DNA of 64,000 nucleotides, taken from NCBI GenBank assembly GCA_019118345.1, contig DWZD01000047.1, forward strand, positions 105,198 to 169,197, in the 5' to 3' direction. Under the pieces are notes generated by a model, which saw only the letters and a list, made by a program, of their open reading frames with translations, ran no database searches and was not told where the DNA came from. Shown here piece by piece: positions 32,828-40,355 of the stretch. Position 1 is the first letter of the stretch, and each line of letters begins with the position of its first letter. Source of the stretch: Candidatus Desulfovibrio intestinavium (lineage in GTDB: Bacteria > Desulfobacterota > Desulfovibrionia > Desulfovibrionales > Desulfovibrionaceae). The translations under genes were made by a program, and so were the position numbers.

Positions 32828-33778
32828 CTATTGTCCCGATGACTGCCGTTCAGCGGGTCTGGCCGGATAAAAGGAAAATTCCCAGTTGGTTGTCCGTCCC
32901 AGCAGCCAGACGGCATCCTTGTGGCCGGTATCGGGCCGGATGCGGATGCTGAGCAGGCGCACGTCCGGATGATGTTTCCATTTGCGGTTTCCGCCAAAAA
33001 GAAAGTTGCCCAGGCTCCAGGCGACCAGCGTCTTGCGCGGGCTGTCCCACAGGATTTCCACCGGCCCGTAACAATGGCTGTGGGCAAAAAGCACCACATC
33101 AGCCCCGGCAGCGGCAAACAGGCCGGCCCACTGGCGTTGACGCGGCGTGGGCTGCGGCTCCAGCTCCACGCCGTCATGGGCATAGACAATGATAAGGCTT
33201 TTCGGCACGGCCTGCCGCAAGCGGCCTATCCATTCCACAAGGCCCGGATAGTTCAGGGTGACCACATGCGGCCCGCTGCCGATCTGGGACATGGGCGAGC
33301 CGGTCAGCAGGTAGACGGGCACGGGCGCGTGGGGAGCCAGCGGCAGGGGCGCATAACGGCCCCGCATGTGCAGGCCGTTGTGCGCAATGCCCGCCCCCTG
33401 CAGCATTTGCATCAGGTTGAGGGCGCCTTCCTCGTAGCCGTCAAAGATATGATTGTTGGCCGTGCAGGCCGCGCCGTTGGCAAAGGCCATTTCCGGGAGA
33501 AAGAAGGCGTCGGCATGGAAGATGTAGGTGTTTTCCTTGGAGCAGGAAGACGGCCCGGCACTCTCGCAGTTCCAGAGAAAGATGTCCGCCTGCTCGATGC
33601 GCCGGCGGGCGGCCTGCGAAAAAAGCAGCACCGGCAGGGGCGCATCCCGCATGCCGCCGCCCAGAATGACGTCCCCCGCCGCCAGGATTTCCACTTCCTC
33701 GGCCTGCACGGGCCGGAAAAGCAGCGCACAGAAGCCGCACAGCAGAAGGAGGTAACAACAGGGGTGAAGGTGTCGCAT
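32828..33778 (-). CDS. CapA-like (PGA_cap) metallophosphoesterase family protein, secreted
   Basis: Protein of 316 residues with an N-terminal signal peptide (MRHLHPCCYLLLLCGFCALL, cleaved after VQA). The PGA_cap pattern is complete: EILAAGDVILGGGM (~29-42), NCESAG, the metal-ligand TANNHIFDGYEEGALNLM (~102-119), YAHDGVELEPQPTPRQRQWA and GADVVLFAHSHCYGPVEIL (~223-241). CapA proteins take part in poly-gamma-glutamate synthesis or anchoring, but no capBC genes are nearby, so the role is open. The start at 33778 is chosen for the signal peptide; the frame stays open to 34642 upstream, but that part runs antisense through the racemase gene and is not real. It is preceded by a hairpin at 33898-33935. 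Confidence 0.85.
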   Translation of the reverse strand: MRHLHPCCYLLLLCGFCALLFRPVQAEEVEILAAGDVILGGGMRDAPLPVLLFSQAARRRIEQADIFLWNCESAGPSSCSKENTYIFHADAFFLPEMAFANGAACTANNHIFDGYEEGALNLMQMLQGAGIAHNGLHMRGRYAPLPLAPHAPVPVYLLTGSPMSQIGSGPHVVTLNYPGLVEWIGRLRQAVPKSLIIVYAHDGVELEPQPTPRQRQWAGLFAAAGADVVLFAHSHCYGPVEILWDSPRKTLVAWSLGNFLFGGNRKWKHHPDVRLLSIRIRPDTGHKDAVWLLGRTTNWEFSFYPARPAERQSSGQ

Positions 33779-33897
33779 GTCGCCGGAAAGGACATAATGT
33801 GCATGAAACGGGAGCGCCCGCGCTTTGCCCCGGCAATGGGCGGGCTTTTCTTTTGGCATACTTGGGCGGGCAAGGCAAGTCTTTCCCGGACAACGAC

Positions 33898-33935
33898 CGA
33901 GGGCTTTCCCGCCGGTGCGGCAAAGCCCTCGTTTT
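33898..33935. terminator. Hairpin between the racemase and CapA genes
   Basis: Perfect 10-bp arms CGAGGGCTTT and AAAGCCCTCG. On the plus strand it is followed by TTTTCG. On the minus strand it lies 40 bases past the racemase stop and probably ends the ridA operon. Confidence 0.6.
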
Positions 33936-33975
33936 CGTATTGACGCGCCGCCGCGGCAGGCAGCCTGCGGATGCG

Positions 33976-34692
33976 TCAGCAATAGTCCTGTCGCATGACC
34001 GCCGATGCGGCATAGGTCACAAGCGTATTGATGTCGTAGACGGGAATGTTCACGGCACGCTGTATTGGGGCGGCAAAGGCGGAAAGATCCGTGCATTCCA
34101 GCAGCAGGGCGTCGAGTCCTTCCCGTGCGGCAAAGGCCGTGGCCGTATCCACCACTTCCTGTTGCAGGCGCTCCATGTCGAAGCAGTTGCGCTTGGCCTC
34201 GAGGATGGTTTCGGAAAATTCGGGATTGTGCTCCATGCCCTGAATCCTGACGCTTTGCCTGTCCGTCATGCAATTGGCAAAATGATCCTGAGTCAATGAA
34301 CGGGCGCTGGCCGTCAGCACGCCGATGACCGCCCCTTCGCCGTGCATGAGGCGCAGAAGCGGCAATTGGACAAGGCTGGAAAGCAGTACCGGCACGCGCA
34401 CTTCCGCGGCGATGCGGGCCTGAAAGCGGGCCATGAAGCCGCAGGAACCGGCGATGGCCAGCACGCCCTGCCGTTCCAGTTCGCGGGCGCCTTCCAGGAA
34501 GGGTTCGATGAGTTCGGGCGTGGGATGGAAGAGCAAACGCGCCACATCCACGCCGCGAATGAGGTATTGCACCGTGGGAAAGGGATAGGTGCGCGGGTTG
34601 CGCAGGTGCCCGCGCGGCTTGGGAAATTGCGAATCCAGACACAGGATGCCGATGGGCGTGTCATAGTAGAGTTTTCCACCCTGAAGAATCAT
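33976..34692 (-). CDS. Asp/Glu/hydantoin racemase-family protein
   Basis: Protein of 238 residues with the pseudo-symmetric two-cysteine active site of the Asp/Glu racemase superfamily: AIAGSCGFMARF (~81-92) and ALLLECTDLSAFA (~194-206). It probably catalyses a cofactor-independent racemisation or epimerisation at an alpha carbon, although AroM-like and hydantoin racemase-like members share the same motifs. CAGGAGAA upstream supports the ATG at 34692. It is the last gene of the ridA / dehydrogenase operon, where it may convert the L form of a substrate into the D form oxidised by the upstream enzyme, or the reverse. That role is inference from context. Confidence 0.8.
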   Translation of the reverse strand: MILQGGKLYYDTPIGILCLDSQFPKPRGHLRNPRTYPFPTVQYLIRGVDVARLLFHPTPELIEPFLEGARELERQGVLAIAGSCGFMARFQARIAAEVRVPVLLSSLVQLPLLRLMHGEGAVIGVLTASARSLTQDHFANCMTDRQSVRIQGMEHNPEFSETILEAKRNCFDMERLQQEVVDTATAFAAREGLDALLLECTDLSAFAAPIQRAVNIPVYDINTLVTYAASAVMRQDYC

Positions 34693-34737
34693 GATCCGTT
34701 CTCCTGTTGACAGGGGCGATGCGGGACGCCGGCAGCC

Positions 34738-36150
34738 TTAGGCCCCCTGGCTGTCGTCGAGGCCGAGGCCGTTGAGCGTGCAGTATTCATTGAGCGTCAC
34801 GGGCCGGAAGGGCATGCGCACATGCAGCATATCCACCGAGTGGGGCGACAGGCCGGTGGCCTGCGCCGCGATCTCAGCCAGCGCCTGCCCGCACATGCGG
34901 CCTTGACACGGCCCCATGCCGCAGCGGGTAAAACGCTTGATCTCATTGACGTTGGTAAAGCCCTCATGCACGGCGGCCCGGATATCGCCGGCGCGGACGT
35001 TCTCGCAGCGGCAGACGATGGTTTCGTCCGGTACTTCAAAGATTTCCGGACGCGGGGCAAAGACGTGACGCAGGAAGTCGCGCGCCCGGATGAGACGCCG
35101 CAGGCCGTGCAGGGCCTCGGCATGGCGGTGCTCCGCTTCGGCTTCGCTGATGACATGCAGGCGGCGCGCCGCGTCGATGCCCGCCAGGCGACCCTTGAGC
35201 AGGCTGGCGTCGCCGCCGTGCACAAAGGCGCTGTCGCCGGCAATGGCGATGTGCCCGCAGCTTGTCCGTCCGAAAATGTCCGTGACGGGATGCCAGCAGC
35301 GCTGCACGTTGTCCCACGTCAGTTCAAGGCCCAGCGCATTGGGAATATGGGTGCGCGGGATGATGCCCTCATGCCGCAGCAGCATGCCCGCCGGCAGGCG
35401 CTGTTCGCCCCTGCTGTCCGTAAAGCGGACAAATTCCACATGCCCGTCGCCTTCGGCGCGCACATTGCGCACATTGCGGATGATGGGAATGCGGGAGGCC
35501 AGCACCCGGCGCGCCATGCGCAGGCCCTTGGCCAGATAGGCGAGATCGCCCAGGGCGGCCAGCATGCGGGGCAGGGCGGCCATGCGCCGCGCCATGTCGC
35601 CCGTGTCCAGCCAGGCGGCCACGGGCACCCCGGCATCCAGCAGATGACAGGCCAACAGCAGGAGCAGCGGCCCGTTGCCGCAAAGGACGACGGGCTTGCT
35701 CGGGCTGATCTGCGGCAGGGAGGCCGAACGCAGCAGAATGTCCATGCCGCCCGCGCCCATGACGCCGGGCAGCGTCCAGCCGGGGAAGGGTACCGGGCGT
35801 TCCATGCCGCCGGGGGTCAGAATGATGTGCGAGGCGGTCAGATGTTCGGAGACGCCGCCTCGCGAATAACAGACGGTCGTGCCCTCGATGGCCCAGACCG
35901 TGGCCTGCGGACGGTAGTCCGTACCGCTTTCCCGGAAGCGTGCCACCAGCTCAAGGCCGCTGCGCTTGTCCGCCTCGTCCAGGACGCGCTGGGTCAGGGG
36001 CGATTCCACATTGCGGAACAACTGGCCGCCGGGTGCGGGCTGTTCATCCAGCAGGGCCACTTCCAGCCCGCATTCGCGGGCCGCACAGGCGGCAGCCAGC
36101 CCTGCCGGCCCGGCGCCGATGATCGCACAGTCGAAATTGCTGACCTTCAT
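34738..36150 (-). CDS. Amino/imino-acid dehydrogenase alpha subunit: FAD/NAD-binding with BFD-like [2Fe-2S] domain
   Basis: Protein of 470 residues. The N-terminal FAD motif is CAIIGAGPAGLAAACAARE (~8-26), and a second nucleotide-binding site lies in KPVVLCGNGPLLLLLACHL near residue 152. The C-terminal BFD-like domain has Cys ligands in CRCENV (~382) and RCGMGPCQGRMCG (~416-428). This layout is that of the alpha subunit of heteromeric D-hydroxyproline dehydrogenase, opine oxidase A and HcnB. It overlaps the ferredoxin-like gene by 4 bases (ATGA). With that subunit and the DAO-type subunit it should form a three-part enzyme passing electrons from substrate to an acceptor. The exact substrate is not readable. 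Confidence 0.88.
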   Translation of the reverse strand: MKVSNFDCAIIGAGPAGLAAACAARECGLEVALLDEQPAPGGQLFRNVESPLTQRVLDEADKRSGLELVARFRESGTDYRPQATVWAIEGTTVCYSRGGVSEHLTASHIILTPGGMERPVPFPGWTLPGVMGAGGMDILLRSASLPQISPSKPVVLCGNGPLLLLLACHLLDAGVPVAAWLDTGDMARRMAALPRMLAALGDLAYLAKGLRMARRVLASRIPIIRNVRNVRAEGDGHVEFVRFTDSRGEQRLPAGMLLRHEGIIPRTHIPNALGLELTWDNVQRCWHPVTDIFGRTSCGHIAIAGDSAFVHGGDASLLKGRLAGIDAARRLHVISEAEAEHRHAEALHGLRRLIRARDFLRHVFAPRPEIFEVPDETIVCRCENVRAGDIRAAVHEGFTNVNEIKRFTRCGMGPCQGRMCGQALAEIAAQATGLSPHSVDMLHVRMPFRPVTLNEYCTLNGLGLDDSQGA

Positions 36151-36464
36151 GCCTTGCCTCCCTGCACGGATGATGCGCTTTCGCCGGGAATGGCGGGACG
36201 CTTCTGGGTATTGACCAGCATGCCCTCGGCCACCTGCACCATGCAGGACTGCACATTGGGCTTGCCGTCAATTTCCAGCATGCATTCAAAACAGACGCCC
36301 ATGAGACACCACGGCGCGCGCTTGCTGCCGTCGAGGCTGTGTTCATAGAAATGATCCGCATGACTGTGGCCCAGCACCGCGGCAGCCACGCTGATGCCAG
36401 CCGGGACATCGGTGGGCGTGCCGTCCACAATGAGGCGCACGGTCTTGATCGGGGGATTGCTCAT
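36147..36464 (-). CDS. Amino/imino-acid dehydrogenase gamma subunit: [2Fe-2S] ferredoxin-like (Fer2_4)
   Basis: Protein of 105 residues with the ferredoxin-like ligands Cys53, 58, 61 and 74 (C-x4-C-x2-C-x12-C: APWCLMGVCFECMLEIDG then QSCM). The N-terminal strand VRLIVDGTPTDVPAGISVAA is typical of Fer2_4 subunits of sarcosine oxidase-like and D-hydroxyproline dehydrogenases. It lies between the DAO-type and FAD/BFD-type subunits, separated by 69 bases from the former and overlapping the latter. No signal peptide; it is cytoplasmic. Confidence 0.9.
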   Translation of the reverse strand: MSNPPIKTVRLIVDGTPTDVPAGISVAAAVLGHSHADHFYEHSLDGSKRAPWCLMGVCFECMLEIDGKPNVQSCMVQVAEGMLVNTQKRPAIPGESASSVQGGKA

Positions 36465-36533
36465 GGCTGTACTCCTGGAGCAGAACCGTTTGAAATGATG
36501 CGATGTCTTGGTCAGATTTTGCGTGCGTCAAGG

Positions 36534-37649
36534 CTAGCAGGCGATGCCGAAGCGCTGCAGCGTCATGCCGCGGGCCGTTTCCGGCAATTCGCCGCCCAGC
36601 AGGAAGGGCGGCAGCAGGCGCGTATGCGCGGCCGCCAGGGTGACGGCGCTGTGGGTACAGATGAGATAGGCATTGGCATGGCCCGGCAGACGGCTGTAAA
36701 TGGCCATGCCGTCATTGGGCATGACGCGCAGCCCGACCCAGGAGCGTATGACGCGCTTGTCGGCCAGTTCGGGCCAGACGCGCATGGCCCACTGCCCCTC
36801 GCCGGAGACGCCCTTCTGTTCCACGCTCATGCGGTGGCCTGAGTTTTCGTGCCGGAAACCGATGATGACGGTGCCGCCAAAGGTCTGGGTGGCGCCCAGC
36901 ACCGGAATGGGCATGACATAGGGCATGCGTTCCACCAGCAGCACCTGCCCCATGTCGGGATACAACGGCACGTCGTTGAGGGCGAAGCGGGCCAGGCGGC
37001 GATTGGCCAGCCCGGCGGCCAGCACCAGGGTTTCGGCCTCAAAGATGCCGTTGTCGGTAATGGCCTGATAGCCGCCGCCCTCGCGCGGCCGCACATCCAG
37101 CACGTCGCGATCCACCAGTTCGACGCCCTTGCGGGGCAGGGCCGCCCGGTAGGCACGCAGCAGGGCCAGCGGCTCAATGACGCCGTCTTCCTCGCACCAG
37201 GCCGCACCGGTCACTTCCCGACCGAAACGGATGCCGGGCAGCAGGGCATCCAGCGCGGCGCGGTCGATCATGTCGCCGCGATATTCGCCCAGGGTCTCAC
37301 GCAGCTTGACGATATAGTCGCCGCGCTGCCGGTATTCCGCTTCGCCCAGTACGGGGATGAGGCCGCCCCGGAACTGTACCGGGATGCGCAGGCCGGAGAC
37401 GGCCTCCAGTTCGGCCACCAGTTCCGGATACGCACGCGAGGAAAGGAAGCCCCAGCGGGCATAGTCCGGCAAATGCAGGAATTTGGACTGCACCCAGATG
37501 AGGCCCACATTGGTGCGCGAGGCGCGGTTGGTGGGCGTCTGCCGGTCAAGAACGGTGATGCGCCGCCCCGATCCGGCCAGGCCGTAGGCCAGGGCCACGC
37601 CCGTGATGCCGCCGCCCACAATGAGGATATCCTGCGAGTAGGTCGCCAT
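36534..37649 (-). CDS. Amino/imino-acid dehydrogenase beta subunit: DAO-family FAD oxidoreductase
   Basis: Protein of 371 residues. The FAD motif DILIVGGGITGVALAYGL is at residues ~8-25, with TVLDRQTPTNRASRTNVGLI as the following flavin-contact segment. The C-terminal SWVGLRVMPNDGMAIYSRLP is typical of DAO-type glycine/sarcosine/D-amino-acid oxidases and of the catalytic beta subunit of D-hydroxyproline dehydrogenase. It should oxidise the C-N bond of an amino or imino acid. GGGAGG upstream supports the ATG at 37649. It begins 11 bases after the ridA stop. Confidence 0.88.
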   Translation of the reverse strand: MATYSQDILIVGGGITGVALAYGLAGSGRRITVLDRQTPTNRASRTNVGLIWVQSKFLHLPDYARWGFLSSRAYPELVAELEAVSGLRIPVQFRGGLIPVLGEAEYRQRGDYIVKLRETLGEYRGDMIDRAALDALLPGIRFGREVTGAAWCEEDGVIEPLALLRAYRAALPRKGVELVDRDVLDVRPREGGGYQAITDNGIFEAETLVLAAGLANRRLARFALNDVPLYPDMGQVLLVERMPYVMPIPVLGATQTFGGTVIIGFRHENSGHRMSVEQKGVSGEGQWAMRVWPELADKRVIRSWVGLRVMPNDGMAIYSRLPGHANAYLICTHSAVTLAAAHTRLLPPFLLGGELPETARGMTLQRFGIAC

Positions 37650-37660
37650 GCCGCGCCTCC

Positions 37661-38041
37661 CTAGGGCTTTCTGTAGGCCACACAATCCACTTCCACGCGC
37701 AGATCGCTCATCATGGATGCCTGTACGCAAACGCGGGCCGGGGCGTGTTCGGCGGTGAAATACTGGGCATAAATCTTGTTGAATCCGGCAAAATCGCGCG
37801 GATCATCCAGATAGACCGTCACCCGCACCACATCGTTGAGGGTGTAGCCCGCCAGCTCAAGCACCTTCTTGAGATTGTCGAGGGTCACGCGCGCCTGCAC
37901 GCTGATGCTGCCGCTGACGATTTCGCCGTCGGCATCACGGGGCACCTGCCCGCTGACATACAGCCAGCCGTCGGCGGCAACAGCCTTGGAAAAGGGCAGG
38001 GCGCCCGGGGTGGTCGGGGTTCCAAAACGCTGAATGGTCAT
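37661..38041 (-). CDS. ridA: RidA-family enamine/imine deaminase
   Basis: Protein of 126 residues with the full RidA plan: KAVAADGWLYVSGQVPRDAD (~19-38), QARVTLDNLKKVLELAGYTL, VVRVTVYLDDPRDFAGFNKI, and the active-site Arg in EHAPARVCVQASMM (~101-114). RidA hydrolyses reactive enamine/imine products. Here it is the first gene of an operon that encodes an imine-forming dehydrogenase, so it likely clears that product. GGAGG supports the ATG at 38041. A consensus sigma-54 promoter lies about 53 bases upstream. Confidence 0.93.
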   Translation of the reverse strand: MTIQRFGTPTTPGALPFSKAVAADGWLYVSGQVPRDADGEIVSGSISVQARVTLDNLKKVLELAGYTLNDVVRVTVYLDDPRDFAGFNKIYAQYFTAEHAPARVCVQASMMSDLRVEVDCVAYRKP

Positions 38042-38093
38042 GTTGGCCTCCTTTGCAGGCTGCTGCGCCTGCCGCTCGTACTGTGCGGCGTAA

Positions 38094-38109
38094 AGCAACA
38101 GCTGTGCCT
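38094..38109 (-). promoter_or_regulatory. Sigma-54 promoter of the ridA / dehydrogenase operon
   Basis: Minus-strand AGGCACAGCTGTTGCT matches the consensus GGCAC-N5-TTGC perfectly, with GG and GC 10 bases apart. The predicted start near 38083 gives a ~42-base leader. It faces away from the divergent activator gene. Confidence 0.85.
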
Positions 38110-38283
38110 GTTTTGTTTTTTTAATGATTTTCACTTGTTAGCAAGGAGATGTTGCCCATTTCCCGAATGGATCAGGAAAATGTTGTAAATTTTTTTTACA
38201 TAATTTGCCAGGAACCATTCTTGAATGTCCGTAACGTCCGGAAAAGCGGGGCTTGCGGGCTGCAGGATACTTTTGTAATATTT

Positions 38284-38298
38284 TGAAACACTGTTTCA
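38284..38298. promoter_or_regulatory. Palindromic activator-site candidate TGAAACACTGTTTCA
   Basis: Perfect 7-bp arms around one central base, the form of upstream sites bound by Fis-type sigma-54 activators. It lies about 200 bases before the ridA start site and only 11 bases before the activator ATG, so the activator could both drive ridA and repress itself. Confidence 0.6.
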
Positions 38299-38309
38299 GG
38301 ATATTACAT

Positions 38310-40226
38310 ATGCAGCACCCTCCTTTTTTGCCTGAACTCGAGGCCGTCATCAAGCGATCCCTTGCCCGTTCGGCCGCCTACGGCATCGACCCCAACCATG
38401 ACGGCGCGTCCGAGACCACCCGCCTGTCCGCCGGGGCGCTGCGCAGGCGCATTGCCGGGCAGCGCGAATTTTTCCTGTTGGCCCGGGAGCAGATAGACGG
38501 CCTTTACCGCCTGCTCACGGGAACGGGCTTTTGTATGGCGCTGGCCGACCGTGACGGCTATGTGCTGTATGTGGTGGGGGATGCCGATCTCATGGAGTAT
38601 TTCACCCGGCGGCGCTGTCTGCCGGGCTACCGCTGGACGGAACGGGATGTGGGCACCTGCGCCATCGGCCTTGCGCTGGCCGAGCGCATCCCGGTCTTCC
38701 TGCCGGGCAGCCGCATGTATTCCGTGCCCGCCCGTGATATCAGCAATGCCGGTGCGCCGGTCTTTTCCCCGGACGGGGGGGAGGTGCTGGGGGCCATCTC
38801 CCTGAGCGGCCGATCCAGCCGCATGCACATTCATACCTTGGGACTGGTGCGGCAGGCGGCTGAGACCGTCAGCGCGCAATTGCGCGAGCGCGGGCGTTTT
38901 CGCGAGCTGGCCATCAAGCGGCAGTCCCTGCGCGCCATCATTGACGCGGACTCGCGCGGCATCCTGACCATCACGCCCGAAGGCCGCATTGCCGAATGCA
39001 ACCGCCAGGCCCGCAGCCTGCTGCGTCTGCCCGCCGCCTGCGAGGGGCGGCTTCTCAACGACTATGTGGAAGCCGGGGAGCTGCTCTCCTGTCTGGCCGC
39101 AGGCAACAGTCTGCGCGCCAAGGAGGTGGCCACGCGGCGCACCGGCATCACCCATTTTGTGGGACTGGATCCGTTGCGCATGCCCGGCGGGGAGGTGGTG
39201 GGCGGCCTGCTGACCATTCAGGAGCGCAAGGAAGTCATGCGCATGGCCGTGGAGGTGACGGGCAATCTGGCCCATTTCACCTTTGAGGCCATTCTGGGCG
39301 TCAGCGAAAAGTTGCAGCTCGCCATGCGCCATGCCCGCATTGCCGCGGGCGGCAGCGCGCCGGTTCTGCTCTGCGGGGAGACCGGCACGGGCAAGGAGCT
39401 TTTTGCCCAGGCCATTCACAACAGCGGCAGGCGGGCGCATCAGCCCTTTGTGGCCCTCAATTGCGCGGCCATTCCCAAGGAATTGCTGGAAAGCGAGCTG
39501 TTCGGCTACGAGGAGGGGGCCTTTACCGGCGCGCAACGGGGCGGACGGCCCGGCAAGCTGGAACTGGCCGATTCCGGCACGCTCTTTCTGGACGAGGTGG
39601 GGGATATGCCCCTCGACATGCAGGTCAAACTTCTGCGGGTGCTGCAATCCGGCGAAATACGGCGCGTGGGCGGTCTGCGCACCATTGCCGTGGATTTGCG
39701 CATCATTTCGGCCACCAATATGGATTTGCGGCAGGCCATTGCCGATCATCAGTTCCGTGAGGATCTTTATTACCGCATCAGTACCCTCACCATCGGGATT
39801 CCTCCCTTGCGCGAACGCCCGGAAGACATCCTCCTGCTGGCGGATCACTTCATGCGGCGGCAGGCGCAGCTCATGGATCGGCGGGTGCGCCCCCTGCCCG
39901 AGGTCACCCGGCAGGCCTTGCTGGCCTGTCCCTGGCCGGGCAATGTCCGGCAGCTGGAAAGCTGCGTGGAACGGGCCATGCACCTCGCCGAGGGAGACGA
40001 ACTCCTGCCCGAGCATTTTTTCGGCAGCGGCGGCGGGGAAAGCGGCAAAACGGCGGCAAGCCCGCCCGGAAGTCTTGCGGACATGGAGTTGCGCGCCATC
40101 CGCGACATGCTGGCGGCCTGCCACGGCAATCGCAGTCTTTGTGCCCGGCGTCTGGGCATCAGCCGTCCCACGCTCTACCGCAGGCTGAAAGAGGCGGGGC
40201 AAGGCCCGACGAACGGCAGGGCCTGA
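38310..40226 (+). CDS. Sigma-54-dependent transcriptional activator, AcoR/DhaR-like (module 2)
   Basis: Protein of 638 residues, paralogue of the activator at 20398-22356. It has a GAF-like sensor (~45-180, containing the same [15 protein letters not shown]), a PAS domain (~205-315), and an AAA+ core with Walker A GETGTGKE near 355, GAFTGA near 403 and [11 protein letters not shown]. The Fis-type helix-turn-helix is [20 protein letters not shown]. The ATG at 38310 fits the paralogue's N-terminus but has only a weak AGGA upstream. It diverges from ridA, and the palindrome at 38284 is between them. It most likely senses the substrate of the dehydrogenase operon. Confidence 0.92.
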   Translation: MQHPPFLPELEAVIKRSLARSAAYGIDPNHDGASETTRLSAGALRRRIAGQREFFLLAREQIDGLYRLLTGTGFCMALADRDGYVLYVVGDADLMEYFTRRRCLPGYRWTERDVGTCAIGLALAERIPVFLPGSRMYSVPARDISNAGAPVFSPDGGEVLGAISLSGRSSRMHIHTLGLVRQAAETVSAQLRERGRFRELAIKRQSLRAIIDADSRGILTITPEGRIAECNRQARSLLRLPAACEGRLLNDYVEAGELLSCLAAGNSLRAKEVATRRTGITHFVGLDPLRMPGGEVVGGLLTIQERKEVMRMAVEVTGNLAHFTFEAILGVSEKLQLAMRHARIAAGGSAPVLLCGETGTGKELFAQAIHNSGRRAHQPFVALNCAAIPKELLESELFGYEEGAFTGAQRGGRPGKLELADSGTLFLDEVGDMPLDMQVKLLRVLQSGEIRRVGGLRTIAVDLRIISATNMDLRQAIADHQFREDLYYRISTLTIGIPPLRERPEDILLLADHFMRRQAQLMDRRVRPLPEVTRQALLACPWPGNVRQLESCVERAMHLAEGDELLPEHFFGSGGGESGKTAASPPGSLADMELRAIRDMLAACHGNRSLCARRLGISRPTLYRRLKEAGQGPTNGRA

Positions 40227-40355
40227 GGGGCGTCCCGCCATATCGACATGGCAGGGAAGGCGACGCGGCAACGCGCAGACTGGCCGGGCGTCCGGGAGGA
40301 ACATTCGCGGCCATGCGGCAAGCCGGCCCGGCAGAGGGGTGCCCGCCCGTGGCCT

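Noticed and set aside
33779..34642. Upstream extension of the CapA gene reading frame
   Set aside because: The added part overlaps the racemase gene in another frame on the same strand and lacks family sequence, while the signal peptide begins at 33778.
33976..34692. Proline racemase / hydroxyproline epimerase for the dehydrogenase operon
   Set aside because: The protein has the two-Cys pattern of the Asp/Glu/hydantoin racemase superfamily, not the proline racemase motifs, so hydroxyproline as substrate is not claimed.
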